Shown piece after piece: positions 11,226 to 22,700 of a stretch of DNA of 64,000 bases. Both the position numbers and the translations under genes were made by a program. The stretch covers positions 832,355 to 896,354 of the forward strand of contig BCHH01000014.1 of NCBI GenBank assembly GCA_001599595.1. The letters are read 5' to 3'. How positions within the stretch are numbered: position 1 is the stretch's first letter; each line of letters opens with the position of its first letter. Below the pieces are notes generated by a model. It was not told the origin of the DNA. It did not search any database and saw only the letters and a program-made list of their open reading frames with translations. The DNA comes from Beverwykella pulmonaria. Taxonomy: Eukaryota > Ascomycota > Dothideomycetes > Pleosporales > Melanommataceae.

Positions 11226-13528
11226 ATGACAGCTCCTCCGCCGCAAATGCCCCTCCCCGTCTTTACCGATCACCTGCATGCCGCCTCGCACCTGTCACCG
11301 GCGTCAACGGGCTCAGACTCGGCACACTCGTGGGCCTCGATGCCTCCCTTCACCTACTCCAATGGTGCGGAAGCCTTTCCTAACCTCTCCACCTCCTTTT
11401 CTGTGTGAAGTCCGTTTGCGCATCCTCTGTCGAGCCCCCCGAACGTTGCGCTAACAGCTCGTGTCTTCAGCCCCACGACAACCGCGACAGTCGAAGAGTC
11501 CGCCGGCCAATGAGAACAATGGCGGCCTCACCTTCATCACGGGAACTTCGCTCGCTGAACTTAGGTCCGAGAAGAACATGACCAGGGTGCGCAAGCAGGC
11601 CATGGGTAGCTTTTTGGAGAAGGAGAAGAGGCACAAGAACGTCGGCCCAGAGCGGAGATCGCGCGTCCAGAGCGAGGGGTCCACTGCCTCCCCGTCGAGC
11701 ATCGGGAGTAGTCAGCCGGATATTGATATTGATATTGTCATCCCGAATCGTGAGGTCTTGAAGATTGCGAGAGGGGGGAACAGAAAGGCCGGTAGGCGGC
11801 CGTCCTCGCCCCTTCAGTCCCCCGTAGAGAGCGGCCACAACTATCAAGCACCGGAGTCTGAAATGCAGATATCGCGAGTCCGCCCATCGATTGACATGAT
11901 TCTCCCATCCGCGCCAATGGTCCAAGCCCCCCGGACTGATGTCACGCTTGAGTATGATGAGACCGCTCCCAGGCCGTTTCAATCTATCGGCAAGTCGCTG
12001 GATCCTTTTAAGACCATGTTCCAAGCACATCATCCTCAGATCTCAGTCGAGGAACTCAAATTTCATTGTATGGTTATCGCCTTATTCAGAACTTGAGCGT
12101 AGCTAATATGTCACAGGCTCGCGTGTCTTCGGCACAAGAGCAATGGGCCGGCATTGGATCCCAACGCTGGTCAAGTCGCCCCACGCCTTTCTCAGCACAC
12201 TCTGCATCGCCTCTGCACACCTCGATGCTGTCAACCATCGGCCCATTGAGAGCGTCCAGACTCTAGCCCTACGGCAGGAAGTCATGCACCTCGTTGGTCA
12301 AAATCTAGTCAATCCGAATTCGCGAGTGGACGACTTCAACGTGATCGCACTCACGCAACTCATCGCCAGCGAGATCATTGCTGGAGAAGATATGTCACTG
12401 AGTTACCATGAGTCGGGCGTGGAAGCCATGGTCAAGCAGCGCGGCGGAATAACCCAGCTTGGCGTAAACGGACGACTAGCATCGACACTCTCCTGGGTAT
12501 CCCTCGAATCCGCTATCCTCCGCGAGGCAAAACCAGCCTCTATCTACATCGACTTCTGCGCCTCCACGTCAACCAAGACCTACCCCAATACCGCCACTAT
12601 CCCTGAATCTCCTCTCTTCTGTCCCCGCGGAGACTTCGAAACCATTAAGCGATCGCGACGGTGCTCACCCCGGGCTCTTGAAATCCTCAGAGACATACGG
12701 ATGATGATGGAGCTTTTCCTGCATGAAACAGAGCACAGCAGGCAAAACACGCATTCGCTTAAGAACTTGCACAAGAAAATAGCATCGCACCCGTCCGCCG
12801 CCGAGCTGCAGAAGACCAATGTGCTAACCCGTAGCGACTGGACGTATGAAGCCATCCGCGTCGCCGCTATCCTCCAGGCCACCTCCATACTAAATCGAAC
12901 CCCTCTATCCGAAGCGCTGAAATCCACAGCGGAGCGGCAGAATCCTACGCAGATCTACACATCGACGTCTCTGAACAAATCCAACGAATCCCTCGCCTCG
13001 ACCACGACCACAACACTCAGACACGATTCTCCCATGACTAGCTTCTCAAGCAGCCCTTCATACGCCACCAGTCCGGCCTTCCCCACAAACCCCTTCACTT
13101 TCGTCCCCTCCGGGCCCTCCATATCCTCAACTCGCAGTACCTCCTCCTCCATCGCCTCGATTGGCTCCTACTTCCCGACACCCCTCCCCACTCCCTCCGC
13201 TTCGACCACCCTCCTTACCGCTCTCCAAACCGCGATCCAAAACTCCGATGCATCGGACTGCTGGGCGCATATGGCAGGGGTACTATTCTGGATTAGCTTG
13301 ACGGCGGGTGCGGCGGCGCGGAAGAGTGATAAGACTATCAAGAAGTGGTTTGCCGCACTGGCGATGCAGTGTAGTATTCTACTTTGTTTTGAGCATCCCG
13401 AGCCCGTGCATGCTAGTTTGTTGAGGATGGGAGAGGTGGTTGAAGCTGTGGGTTTGAGGCCAGGCGGGGAAATGAGTACTACGGGGAGTAGAGGTGGGAA
13501 TGAGGGCGTAAAGAGGAGGAGGACGTGA
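11226..13528 (+). CDS. Fungal_trans_2-type transcription regulator without Zn2Cys6 domain
   Basis: Exons 11226-11364, 11471-12067 and 12117-13528 encode 715 aa. The frame is continuous over both splice sites; the second junction gives HCSRVFGTRAMGRHWIPTL. The N-terminal region has an ITGTSLAELRSEKNMTRVRKQAM block, the basic 'FI-T' start seen in many Pezizomycotina proteins of this class. The central and C-terminal part carries the helical Fungal_trans_2 middle homology region (LDPFKTM...HWIPTLVKSPHAFLSTLC...). No CX2CX6C cluster is present, so direct DNA binding is not shown. A Ser/Thr/Pro-rich linker lies near residues 450-520. Targets are unknown. The start is uncertain because ATGs at 11111 and 11177 precede it in other frames. 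Confidence 0.78.
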
Positions 13529-14341
13529 TTGAAGATTTTCGATGAGAGGATGATTGAATTAAGGTTTTGAAGACACGCCCAAAAAGAGATAGGACGTTGA
13601 ATCAAGCTCTCAGCATCGCCACCTGCCGATCCGCAAGCTGGGGGGTTGTATCCGCCCGCTTTTATCCGTTGGGAAGGCCAAAGATATGAAATTTGGCCAT
13701 TTCCTAACGATTGCTGGCTACGAAACGGGTATTCCAGGCGATGAAGACGACTACGCACTTCCCCTGAATTTTTGCATTTAAATTTTTTTTTGGGGTTTTT
13801 TTGGGCTTCATCTGTATTTCTATGACACTGTACGGATTCGGATCTGTCTTGTGACGTTTATGGCGTTTGTAATCCATTTGCATTGAGCTTAGAGTGGTTT
13901 GAGAGATGTATAACTCCCCTTCGGTCTCTTTGGACGAAGATGCTTTTTTCTTCCTGAACGGCGAATGGTGTCTAGGCGCGCAGTCGAGGGAAGGGTCAGG
14001 CATACTGCAAAACAAAAGAAGAGGAAAACTATTCGGTTTCGGAGTATGGGATTGCGATATTAGATCAGTCGAATGAGATATTAGATCAGTCGAATGAGAT
14101 ATTAGATCAGTCGAATGAGATATTAGATCAGTCGAATGAGATATTAGATCAGTCGAATGAGAGTAAGAATACCAGTTGTCAAGTAGTGCAAGCGCAAGCG
14201 CAGTGTCATAAACCCTATTCATTCATTTATCTATTATTAGTTCTTTAGGCCTTTCGCATAAACACCCTAGCCCTGTTTCTGCCACTGTTCATACCTATTG
14301 TGTCTGTTCTCAACTCAGATCGACGACTTCGAGAGAGTGAT
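13529..14341. other. Intergenic between convergent genes, with minisatellite
   Basis: This separates the plus-strand regulator from the minus-strand I78 gene and contains the 21-bp tandem array listed separately. The minus-strand frame through it (13704-14222) repeats the heptapeptide HSTDLIS, but it has low-complexity flanks and no ATG-supported gene structure that I trust. Confidence 0.5.
14056..14160. repeat. Five perfect copies of a 21-bp tandem repeat
   Basis: The unit gatattagatcagtcgaatg+a is repeated five times without a mismatch at 14056, 14077, 14098, 14119 and 14140. The period is a multiple of three, so any frame across it stays open. Perfect identity implies recent expansion by slippage or unequal exchange. 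Confidence 0.97.
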
Positions 14342-14677
14342 CTAGCCCTTAACAACCTTCTTCACAGTCCCATCCTCATCGACATGAATATTTACCCGCT
14401 CAGGCTTGAAGTCCATGGTGCTCATGCTATCCGGGTGGATGACGCGGTGTTCCTTTGGAAGGTCCGATTTTGCGAACGTCTATATCCATCCGCCATCTAG
14501 GTCAGCTTCTATTCATTAAACTGAAAGAGTGGGGCCAAGAGGCTATGGGGATGACTGGGAGGGAGGACGTACAACTTCATCATGGTTATCCCCCAGCTTC
14601 TTCCCCATGAGCTTGCTCTCCCAATCTGCGCTGTCGCCGCCAGACGTGTTTTGGATGCCGGGGACTACGAGGGGCAT
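14342..14677 (-). CDS. Peptidase inhibitor I78-family protein
   Basis: Exon 1 is 14573-14677 and exon 2 is 14342-14479, with a 93-bp intron (gtacgt...atatag), giving 80 aa. The product starts MPLVVPGIQNTSG, has the W-E-x-K-x-x-G-K core (DWESKLMGKKLGD), and ends with the I78 hallmark of a positive loop and strand, RVNIHVDEDGTVKKV. Length and order fit fungal I78 proteins, which are small potato-inhibitor-like serine protease inhibitors. No signal peptide is visible, so it is probably intracellular. The acceptor was chosen at atatag rather than the upstream acctag because only it restores TFAKSDLPKEHRVIHPD. Neither exon appears as a clear open frame alone. Confidence 0.82.
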
Positions 14678-16048
14678 TTTTAGGCGGGTTGTGGTGGTGA
14701 AGGCTCGTTTGGTGATGTTTAGGAGCGACGTGGTGGATCACTGGAAGAGTTCGAGTGATGTGAGCTTATGGGTGGATGTGAATTATGTGGTTGATGTAGA
14801 AGGGAAGCAGTATTTATGCTGAATGCAGACCCTGGGCTGAACAAAGTTGGATGTTGCAAGTTGGATGTTGCAGGTTGGATGTTAGGAAGGTTTACTAGGG
14901 GGCGAGATAGGGGCGAGTAGAGTAGGCAGAAGCGGTCATACGACGAGAGATGGCGTGGCCTTTGTGTCGGGGGGTGACGTCACGGTGGTGGGATGGTGGG
15001 GTTCGTGTTGCCCCTCTCCTTGCATGACGAGACGAGACGAGATTTACAAAGGGAAGATAGGACAACACATAAGAGAAAAATGAGAAAGAAGACGCAGACA
15101 AACACGCTGACTTTAACAGAGACAAGTAATGCAAAGAAGACCAGAAGAAACGAGGGCAGAAACTTTCTGGCTGTATTTAGAATCTCTATCCCCTACTTTC
15201 TACTTTTTCTATTCTACTCTTCTATTGATTTTTATCTTCTCTTTTACGATTACACGCTCTTCTGCATATACAAAATAGACATGTCTATTATCTATACATA
15301 AACAAGCTAATTAAAACGTATAACGTTAATGCCAACGCGTCTGCAACCCATCATTCCCTCTGCACACCTCAAACTCACAGTTATTCTATAAAAAACCCTT
15401 ACCCTTTTCAGACGACTAGATGCAGGATTACCCTCTCGAGACGTCAAATTATGCTCGCCAGTTTGTTTATGAATGGAGACACGTAGAGCGAGGCTTGATT
15501 AGGTCACTAACTTGATCGTGTCCGCTCGGCGGTACGCACAATATACATACGAGAGAGAATTAGGAAAATAATCAAGAAGCTGTGTAGGATTGTGTGAGGG
15601 ATTGTATGTCGGAAAATGGAAGAGGCGGAGCTTGCTTGTGCATTTGCTTGAAGAGATTTGTGGCTTTCATTGCAGGGAAGCAAAAGAATGGACAATTGGG
15701 TCGGGGCCCATATACCAATTGATGCACTAACACTATAATCTAACCTACATTGTTACAATACCGAACGTACGCTTGTAATGGAAAGAAATACCCAGCGTAG
15801 AATGAATGGGAATATCACGGAGGGCGTTAGAGACACAGGCTTGCGAATACACAACACGTGAACTATATTTACGTGTAGACAAATTATATGTGGGCGTACC
15901 ATTGCGTGATTCCCGATATTAAACGATCCATCGTGCCTTCGTTACCAACCCCATCCATAGTAACCCGGCAAAAATGTACAGACTTTGATACAACCAGACG
16001 AGCATGGACATTTCCACCATCCCATTCTTGGTCCACAATGGCAAGAAA
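14678..16048. other. Intergenic, no gene seen
   Basis: This holds the promoter of the I78 gene and the 3' flank of the GST gene. A short imperfect direct repeat (gttggatgttgca, three times) lies at about 14845-14882. The rest is AT-rich with no coding signal I can support. Confidence 0.5.
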
Positions 16049-16947
16049 TTAAGGCAGGCCCCTCCCAGAATTCACCGCATTAGCAAGCTGACTCGTATCC
16101 GGCCGATTCTCCGCATACCGCTCATAACTATCCAAATACAACGCGTCCTCACTCGTCGTCATTCTCACACTCTTCTCATTCTCAATCGCGCTGACCCATC
16201 TCTCCCAGCGACTTCCGTCTTCGGGTTCCGGCCACCCTCGATACGGCGCCAGCACCCTCTTCAAGCGGACCACCCACGGCGCGATTTGGACGTCGACAAA
16301 GCCGAAGGCGCGGCCGAGGAAGAAAGGGCCTTCGGGATTGGCAGCATCGACCAGCTTGCCGATTTCATCACGGAGCTCGGTCGCGTGCGTGACTTGGTCG
16401 GCGGGGTTTTGCGCTTGGAGGAGGCGGTAGAAGGATGGGATGATGAGGCGGTTGATGTGATCGGTCCAGAGACGGCACGTGGCACGGGTTTGGGCGTCAG
16501 GGGGCAGGAGTGCGGGTCCGGTTGCGAGGTCCTCGAGATACTCCATGATCACTGTGGACTCGTAGGTTGACCATGTTGGGCCGTGTCGGATGGCAGGGAC
16601 GAGGCCGCGTGGGTTGATGGAGACGAGGGATTGGGGCTTCTTGTACGGGTCGACTTCAATGTATTGGTACGGTATGTTTTTGTGTTCGAGCGATATCCAT
16701 ACACGCTGTACGAAGGGACTGTGGATGCGGTTAGCAGGTGTTCATGTACAGGTGGTTGACGTCATGCTGCATTCGACCATGTTTGAACTTCACTTGCGAA
16801 AGATAATGAGACGTACCAGAAGCAGCTACCGTACAGTTTCAGCTCGTCCTCCTTGGAATGATTTTTGACAGTTGTAAGAGCATTGCCGGTCGCTTTCTTG
16901 TGATATGTCTTCTTCTGTGGATCGCCGCTCTGGTTTGCGTCAGACAT
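16049..16947 (-). CDS. Omega-like glutathione S-transferase
   Basis: Exons 16817-16947 and 16049-16718 (98-bp intron) encode 266 aa. The splice creates the catalytic motif GSCFCPFVQRVWI: Cys44-Pro-Phe sits at the N-terminus of the first thioredoxin-fold helix, as in omega-class and Cys-type GSTs. Next come the thioredoxin-fold cis-Pro region (INPRGLVPAIRHG) and the Glu-Ser glutathione-binding pair (YESTVIMEYLEDL). The C-terminal helical domain follows (about 110-250). Such enzymes act as thioltransferases or dehydroascorbate reductases and in xenobiotic defence. There is no targeting signal, so it is probably cytosolic. It lies head-to-tail with the next gene, about 350 bp apart. Confidence 0.9.
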
Positions 16948-17293
16948 GTTGAACCAGACAATTGGTAAGGATGGTACGAAGAGACTGCACAATATCTGTG
17001 CTGTAGGAGAGCTCTCAAAAAGTGAAGAAGAAAATGGAAGACGAATTGGAGTAGAGCTTAGCGGGCGAAGCAAGGCAAGGCTAAGAAAAGCGTGGAATGC
17101 AATGACAGCCAAACTTGGGCAAAAGGAACGCCGGATCAACCCCGCATAGTCGCGTGAGCTCGCTGGGAGCTCCCCGCTGAGATGACGTGATCCTTGCAAG
17201 ACGACAGGTACATTGGTGGGTTTATCTTGCAAAACTCTACTGTATGCTGGCGAACAAACAAACAGAGCGGATAGCTGGATATTCTTATTCTTT

Positions 17294-18542
17294 TCAGGAC
17301 TCTCCTGCCTGGAAATCGGAAACAAACGGTGTGCATTTCCAAAAAGTTCGCAGAATACAGTGTGTGAAGGAATGAATGGTAGACTTACCTGCACTCTCTT
17401 CTTATCCCTCTCATTTTTTAACATCCACCGAATTACACTGTTCTTCTTTACCTTGTCGCTCTCTTCCAGCGTATGCTTATGCGGCCCCGCAACCCCATCG
17501 CCCTTCCCATTCCCACCATTCCCATTGACTCTCTGTATCGTGTAGAACTTCTTTGGCGCGGCCGCAGGTTGATTCATAGGCATTCCCCCTCCCATATTCG
17601 GCATACTCCATGGATTGACCTGCTGTTGCACAGGCGCTTGAGGCTGGGGAAAGAACGGATTTCCATCCATGGTATCCATAGGCGGCTGCTGGCCTGTCTG
17701 CTCTGTGAGCTCCGCCCCGTCAAAGTACTCGGTGATCTTGATCTTCACATCGCAGAGGTCCCGCTCACGGGCTACACGCTTCCTCTTCTTCTTATCTGGA
17801 TCGGTAGACTTTTTCGTGCCGGGCGGACGGCCCTTGAGGCGGCAGTCCCAGTAGTGGGATACGAATCGTTTGCGCTTGTGGCGCTGTGTCGAGCGATGCG
17901 AGTAGACGTTGTCGATGTGCGGGAAGTAGGTTTGGAATCTGGAGACAGCGAGTCAGACACATATCCCCTTATTCATGAATATGAGAAAGCATACTCATTC
18001 TCGGTCAACGTAACTGTATCGTCCACATGGAACAGCTTGCCCCTCCACTCGTCCAAATTCGGCGGGTGAGCAATCAACTTGAGCCCTTCAAACTGCCCAT
18101 GGCTCGTCACCGGCGTGTCATCCGCATCCTGCGTCTCACCGTATTCCGCGTGCGATTCAAGCTCGACAATCTGCTGCGGCGCCCGAGGAATCGGCCTGGG
18201 TCGTGGGGGCGCTTGGAGATGTTGCGACGGTGCGGATATCAGGTTGAAGCGATTCGGAACGTGTTGGTAGCCCGCGGGGATGGGCTGGAACTGCGTCTGT
18301 GAGTGTGGGAGTCCCGCATTGTGATCATATTGATGCTGCGCATGCAAGCCGTGTGGTGTCGGCGGGGGCTCGCCCAGGTGGTATCGCTGCTGGAAGAGGG
18401 TGTCACTCGCCTCTGCAGCTATCGCGTCGAGCCCTTGCAGGCCCGGAGACAGGTGGAGCGTGCCATCGGGCGACTGGTGCAGCGCCTGGAGCTCTGCGGG
18501 CTGCAATGTTCGGAGGTGGTGGATGGGGATTTGAGAGTTCAT
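17294..18542 (-). CDS. Conserved basic, probably nuclear protein of unknown function
   Basis: Exons 17995-18542, 17389-17938 and 17294-17308 encode 370 aa. I do not recognise a named family. The N-terminal third is Gln/Pro/His rich. The middle is well-formed and conserved-looking: the first splice gives TLTENEFQTYFPHIDNVYSHR, followed by a strongly basic block (KKKRKRVARERDLCDVKIKI) that looks like a nuclear localisation and perhaps nucleic-acid-binding region. The C-terminal part has a Met/Pro/Gln linker and a final charged helix (VIRWMLKNERDKKRVQ). The start is the first ATG after an in-frame TTG. The third exon is only 5 codons including the stop and is the least certain part; an acceptor 4 bp on would give a different, longer tail. 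Confidence 0.65.
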
Positions 18543-19050
18543 GGCCCGCCGTTGTAACGTCGCCGATGCCAAGCTAGATACCTAGGTTGAAGATCAGGAC
18601 GCTTTAACCGCGTCGGTGGGATGGTGGAGGGGTCTTTAGGGCTGGGCCAACGTTTAGGGCAGCATGTTTCTGCTATTGTTCTGGTATGCCTCGACCTGGC
18701 CGCTCAAAGACATTCACTCCACAGCCGGTTTTTCAGTACATGTGTCTTGATTATTTTCTTTGTCAGACCAGGATATATGTGCCTTTGAGAATGGTAGCTG
18801 TCATTCCACCGTCCCTAATTATGTACCGCTGATACACAAAACTGCTTCTATAATCATGAGATGTTGGCTTCTTCAGAAGCCTGCATGGGTGGCGCAAGCT
18901 CTATTATTCCGACGAATAAAATTGGTAGCTGCAGTTTTCATCCCTCCTCCGAGCATGACTTTTCGTCAGCTCCTAGAATCTACCATACCCAACGCCGTGA
19001 CCATGCCGTGAGATGAAGCATTACAAAGTGACATCGCCTTCCGAATTTTC
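18543..19050. other. Intergenic, no gene seen
   Basis: Promoter of the basic nuclear protein gene and 3' flank of eIF3h. Nothing else was recognised. Confidence 0.55.
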
Positions 19051-20258
19051 CTACTCTCCAGGAAGCAGATTGCTCTTGACGGCAAACATCTTCGAGCTGA
19101 CGCTTGCCGTAAAGCCATCTACCTGCCTCGCGTATTGCTCCACCTGTCTCGAATTGAGCAGCACTTCCAGCCTGCTGGGTTCTTGGGGCAACTTGAACAG
19201 TCTCTGCCATTCGTCCTCCGGCAGCAGCGGCTGCTTTGAGGCTGCGCGCGCGGCATTCTCCGCCTTTCGCTTCTGCTGCCATGCTGTGATCTTGGCCTGC
19301 TCTCGTCCGAGTGATCGCTGGTAATATTGGTGGTTGTTGAGCTCGGTGTGATGATTGTCGATGCTCTCGAGGAGCAGGTTGCACGTCTTCTCGAGGTAAG
19401 GGTCAATGGATAGGTCTAGAGAGTCGTAGTTCGGGAACAGAGGTGGCTGAGGGGTGTTCGGGTCGGCCAGCAGAGCGGAAATATTCGGGGGGAAGTCAAG
19501 CTCCTCCTTTGGTATGCTCGAGGGAAGTTGATGAAGATATGATGTGAGGAGATGTGAGTTGTGGATCGTCAGTGGGAGCTCGACGAGGATGTCTTGGTAG
19601 CGGAATCCGCTCTTTTGGAGGCTGCTGCTGTTAGCATACGTTCCGATGCGTATCATAGGGAAGCGTACTTCTCCGTTGTGAACTTGCTCTCCTTGTACGC
19701 GGCCATGAACGCAGGAGACAGCCTGAACGCGCGGAGGCTGAGAGCCCCCTGCGAACTTCTGCTCACGTCGTGGATTAGAGCCACTGTCCTCTCGTTCATC
19801 TCTTTCTGGTAAAAGAACTGGTTCTCGATTGTGTTCAAGTTGATGAAGTTACCCATGCTTGTGCTCATGTACCAGCCGACGCTGTTCGCATCCACGTTAA
19901 CCTCCCGGAGGAACTTGATCATCTCATTCTGGTATGCCACATTCGCCTTTGCGCGTGGGGCTGCCGCGGCGAGATTCGAGGTATTGTCCTGGTGGCTGCT
20001 GGTGTTGCTATTGCTGTCTTGGGCCGGGGCATCGATGGCGGGGAACGGGAATGTATTCGTTATTTGAAGAGTACCATTTACGTCCATGCCCACGAGAGAG
20101 CCGGTCGCTGGGGTTGGAAAGGTCGCGCTGCTGTGCTTGATCACTTTGAGAACAACCTGCGAGGGGTTAGTGGGCGTCCATTTTCCTCAAGATGCGCAAC
20201 CTACCAGCGCTTCAACCTGCACCGCTTTGATCGGGGAGTCCTTCAGTGGGTCTGCCAT
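19051..20258 (-). CDS. eIF3h: Eukaryotic translation initiation factor 3 subunit H
   Basis: Exons 20205-20258, 19669-20156 and 19051-19621 encode 370 aa; the introns are 48 and 47 bp. Residues 1 to about 150 form an MPN domain: [20 protein letters not shown], then GSLVGMD. Its JAMM metal ligands are not obvious, as expected for the inactive MPN of eIF3h. A Ser/Asn/Asp insertion at about 60-85 follows the 'ITNTFPFP' strand. The C-terminal half has the eIF3h-like helices and coiled region ([20 protein letters not shown]). eIF3h joins the 43S complex and helps reinitiation after uORFs. The second acceptor lies in a CAG repeat, so one residue may shift. Confidence 0.92.
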
Positions 20259-20810
20259 GTTGCTAATTTGTGTCTGTGTAGAGTACGTTGTCAGAAGAGA
20301 GGTGGCAGTCCGTCGGTCGCAGTTTCTCATTCTCGAATTTACAATCTCGCCAAGACATCCCACATTTAAGCGAATTCGTATGTCACGTGCGTTCACTTTC
20401 TCAACATCATGGAGCCCAGGGAGAGATACCTAAGTAAACTTGTTGAGCTTGTGATATCGGAAAAAAGGATGGGAGCTATAACCTGGTTTAAGAGCAATTG
20501 ATGCTTGTATTCTCCGCGAATTGTTATAAGCTCGAATGTTCCTTCACGTAAAGCAGACCAGTTTGTTCGTATCAGCAACTTTAGTTGCACGAGTATCCGC
20601 CTTTTTGTTCAATCCTCACGGGATCTCTCTACTACAATCATTTTGCCCGATTCAATGGACAGCTAAATCCATGCAATTTACAATCTAAATCCTACCCTTT
20701 ACTCCATTACACCCAATATGCTTTCAACCAATGCTGCTATGTGCGCAAAAATGCTTCGAAAGTCTCAAATCAATGCCAAACTTGGTATCCAAGACGCCAG
20801 ATAGATGCTT
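20259..20810. other. Intergenic, no gene seen
   Basis: Promoter of eIF3h and 3' flank of the metalloprotease-like gene. No coding signal was recognised. Confidence 0.55.
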
Positions 20811-22700
20811 TCACAACATATCCTCATCCTTATCGCCGCTTCCTTCAACTTCTGCTTCCCCCTCCTCTTCCTCCTCATCCTCATCCGCCTCCTCCTCCGC
20901 CTCCGCCTCTGCTGCTTCTCCTCCCTCATCCTGTTGCTGTTCTTCCACAATATCTTTCGCCACGCAGGCAACTATCTCAACGCCAGGCTTCTTCTGCCGG
21001 CCATAGGGAGTCCATCGCCGAACTTCAGGTTGCCGTTGCGGCTTCCGATTGTTCGAATTTGGGTTCTTAATGATTTGCCCGTCGTCCATGCGGTGGAATG
21101 TAGTATCCTTGCCGTCGATGTGATCTGATATATCTGCATCCTTCTCGTCCTCCCATACCATCAGGTTCGCCCCATTGATCTCAATCGATCTGCATCCGGT
21201 CCGCGGGACGTAGAATGTGTCGGGGCCAGATTCGCCGAAGTCTTGCTCCCAGGTTTCCTTCTGTTGGATCTTCGTGATGTAGTCCATCGGTAGTGTGTAT
21301 AAGACGTTGTCTTCTTTGTCGTAGACTTCCTTGAGTGGGTAGCTTAAAACAGCCAAGCCAAGGCCACAGTCAACTCGCGATGAGATCGGATGTAGTCTTC
21401 CACCAAAGACCTTGAGTTCAAAAGCGATCCCAGATTCAGTCCACATATTGTCGTTGAAAAAGACTTCGGGCTCGCCTAGTGGATGTTCATGGTGAGGTCC
21501 GGATACTTCGATGAAGTGAGCCATTTCGTGTGCCAAGCAAACGGCCAGAAATAGGTTGAACCGCAACACCATGGCAGGCTCCGGGTACTGCAATAAACTC
21601 AACTTTTTCGCGGTTGTATAGAAGTCCGAATGTAGGCAGATTTTGCTTGTATGGCACTTGTTGTCCAGCTTTCGCATTAGTCCATTCTTGTAATCAGCCA
21701 CCAGCCCCATTGATGCGTAGGCAGGATCCGGAGGCAGAGGATCTCTATGGAACATGAAGTGGACTGTATCCACTTGTCTGTCTAGAAAGCTCTTAAAAGC
21801 TGATGCGTCCTCTTCTGTCCACGCTACATCGTCGCGAATCCGGAAGCAGGGTTGCCCATACTCCTCTGAAGTCGTCTGGCACGGTTTTCTGTCCCCAAAC
21901 ACCAAGGTATGCCAAAATGAAGAAGTGGCTCGAGAGAAAAGTAGTAAGGTACTGAGTCGAAGAGCAGGTTTCAGCATTTCATACACTGCGTCCGGGCACC
22001 CATGGAAATTGTCTGCCCGGAAGATCGGATGAATGTCGTTATCGAGAGTGGAGGCCCGGGTGGTTGTGTCCTTCGGGAATGTCACAGCTTGCTTCTTGAT
22101 CAAATCGGTGGGATCAAAGCCTAGCTTGATAGATTTCCGTTTTGCAGGCTCCTTGCGGTACCCTAATAGGCGTCGATATTTTTCCAATAGCTTCCGATCC
22201 GCCACTTGGGCAAGATGGTGGTTGATGGAGATGCTCAGTTGCAGTCCAAAATCTTTCGGCACTTCTATCGTCGAGGGTGTGAAGGTAGCAGAGTTGTCGT
22301 AACTTAGGACCTCTGGCAGATCGCGAACCAGCTTGTCGATGCATTCATCCATGATTACGCCCTCTTGAAGTTTGTGAAGAAGAACGGTATTTTCACCTCG
22401 GTCTTGAAGTCGATATTCACCATCTCCACCATCAGGTAGAAGATGGCGCAAATTTTTCGATGTCGTTGGTGGAGGCCCGCAAGCCGCTGGCGGAGTTGCT
22501 CCGCCTGGCCCAGTCGGTGTAGTCGGTGTCCACTCCATACTATCAGGATCATCATTCTCCAGCAACGCAACAGGCTCTACTGCATCCCCAGCCGTGCTCT
22601 CGGCGTCGCCGTCAGTTTCTTGGTTCAGGCGCGCTTCCAAGAGCTGACTGGCATGAATCATAGCCTCATATGCCTTTCGATATCTCCTGACTGGGTCCAT
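20811..22700 (-). CDS. Orphan HExxH metalloprotease-like protein
   Basis: A single uninterrupted 629-aa frame. I do not recognise the family by name. A zinc-peptidase motif HEMAH sits at residues 391-395 in a hydrophobic helix (LAVCLAHEMAHFIEVSG), and 27 residues later WTESGIAFE offers a gluzincin-style third Glu ligand (E422). The spacing and the ES/A pattern are those of HExxH...E metallopeptidases. The N-terminal ~110 residues are acidic and Pro rich. The C-terminal ~45 residues are nearly all Glu, Asp and Ala, followed by a DKDED end. There is no signal peptide, so it is likely nuclear or cytosolic. Proteolytic activity is inferred from the motif alone; substrate and role are unknown. Confidence 0.7.
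   Translation of the reverse strand: MDPVRRYRKAYEAMIHASQLLEARLNQETDGDAESTAGDAVEPVALLENDDPDSMEWTPTTPTGPGGATPPAACGPPPTTSKNLRHLLPDGGDGEYRLQDRGENTVLLHKLQEGVIMDECIDKLVRDLPEVLSYDNSATFTPSTIEVPKDFGLQLSISINHHLAQVADRKLLEKYRRLLGYRKEPAKRKSIKLGFDPTDLIKKQAVTFPKDTTTRASTLDNDIHPIFRADNFHGCPDAVYEMLKPALRLSTLLLFSRATSSFWHTLVFGDRKPCQTTSEEYGQPCFRIRDDVAWTEEDASAFKSFLDRQVDTVHFMFHRDPLPPDPAYASMGLVADYKNGLMRKLDNKCHTSKICLHSDFYTTAKKLSLLQYPEPAMVLRFNLFLAVCLAHEMAHFIEVSGPHHEHPLGEPEVFFNDNMWTESGIAFELKVFGGRLHPISSRVDCGLGLAVLSYPLKEVYDKEDNVLYTLPMDYITKIQQKETWEQDFGESGPDTFYVPRTGCRSIEINGANLMVWEDEKDADISDHIDGKDTTFHRMDDGQIIKNPNSNNRKPQRQPEVRRWTPYGRQKKPGVEIVACVAKDIVEEQQQDEGGEAAEAEAEEEADEDEEEEEGEAEVEGSGDKDEDML

Noticed and set aside
14845..14882. 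Short triplicate gttggatgttgca as a possible CRISPR-like or regulatory array
   Set aside because: Only three imperfect copies without spacers; simple slippage explains it.
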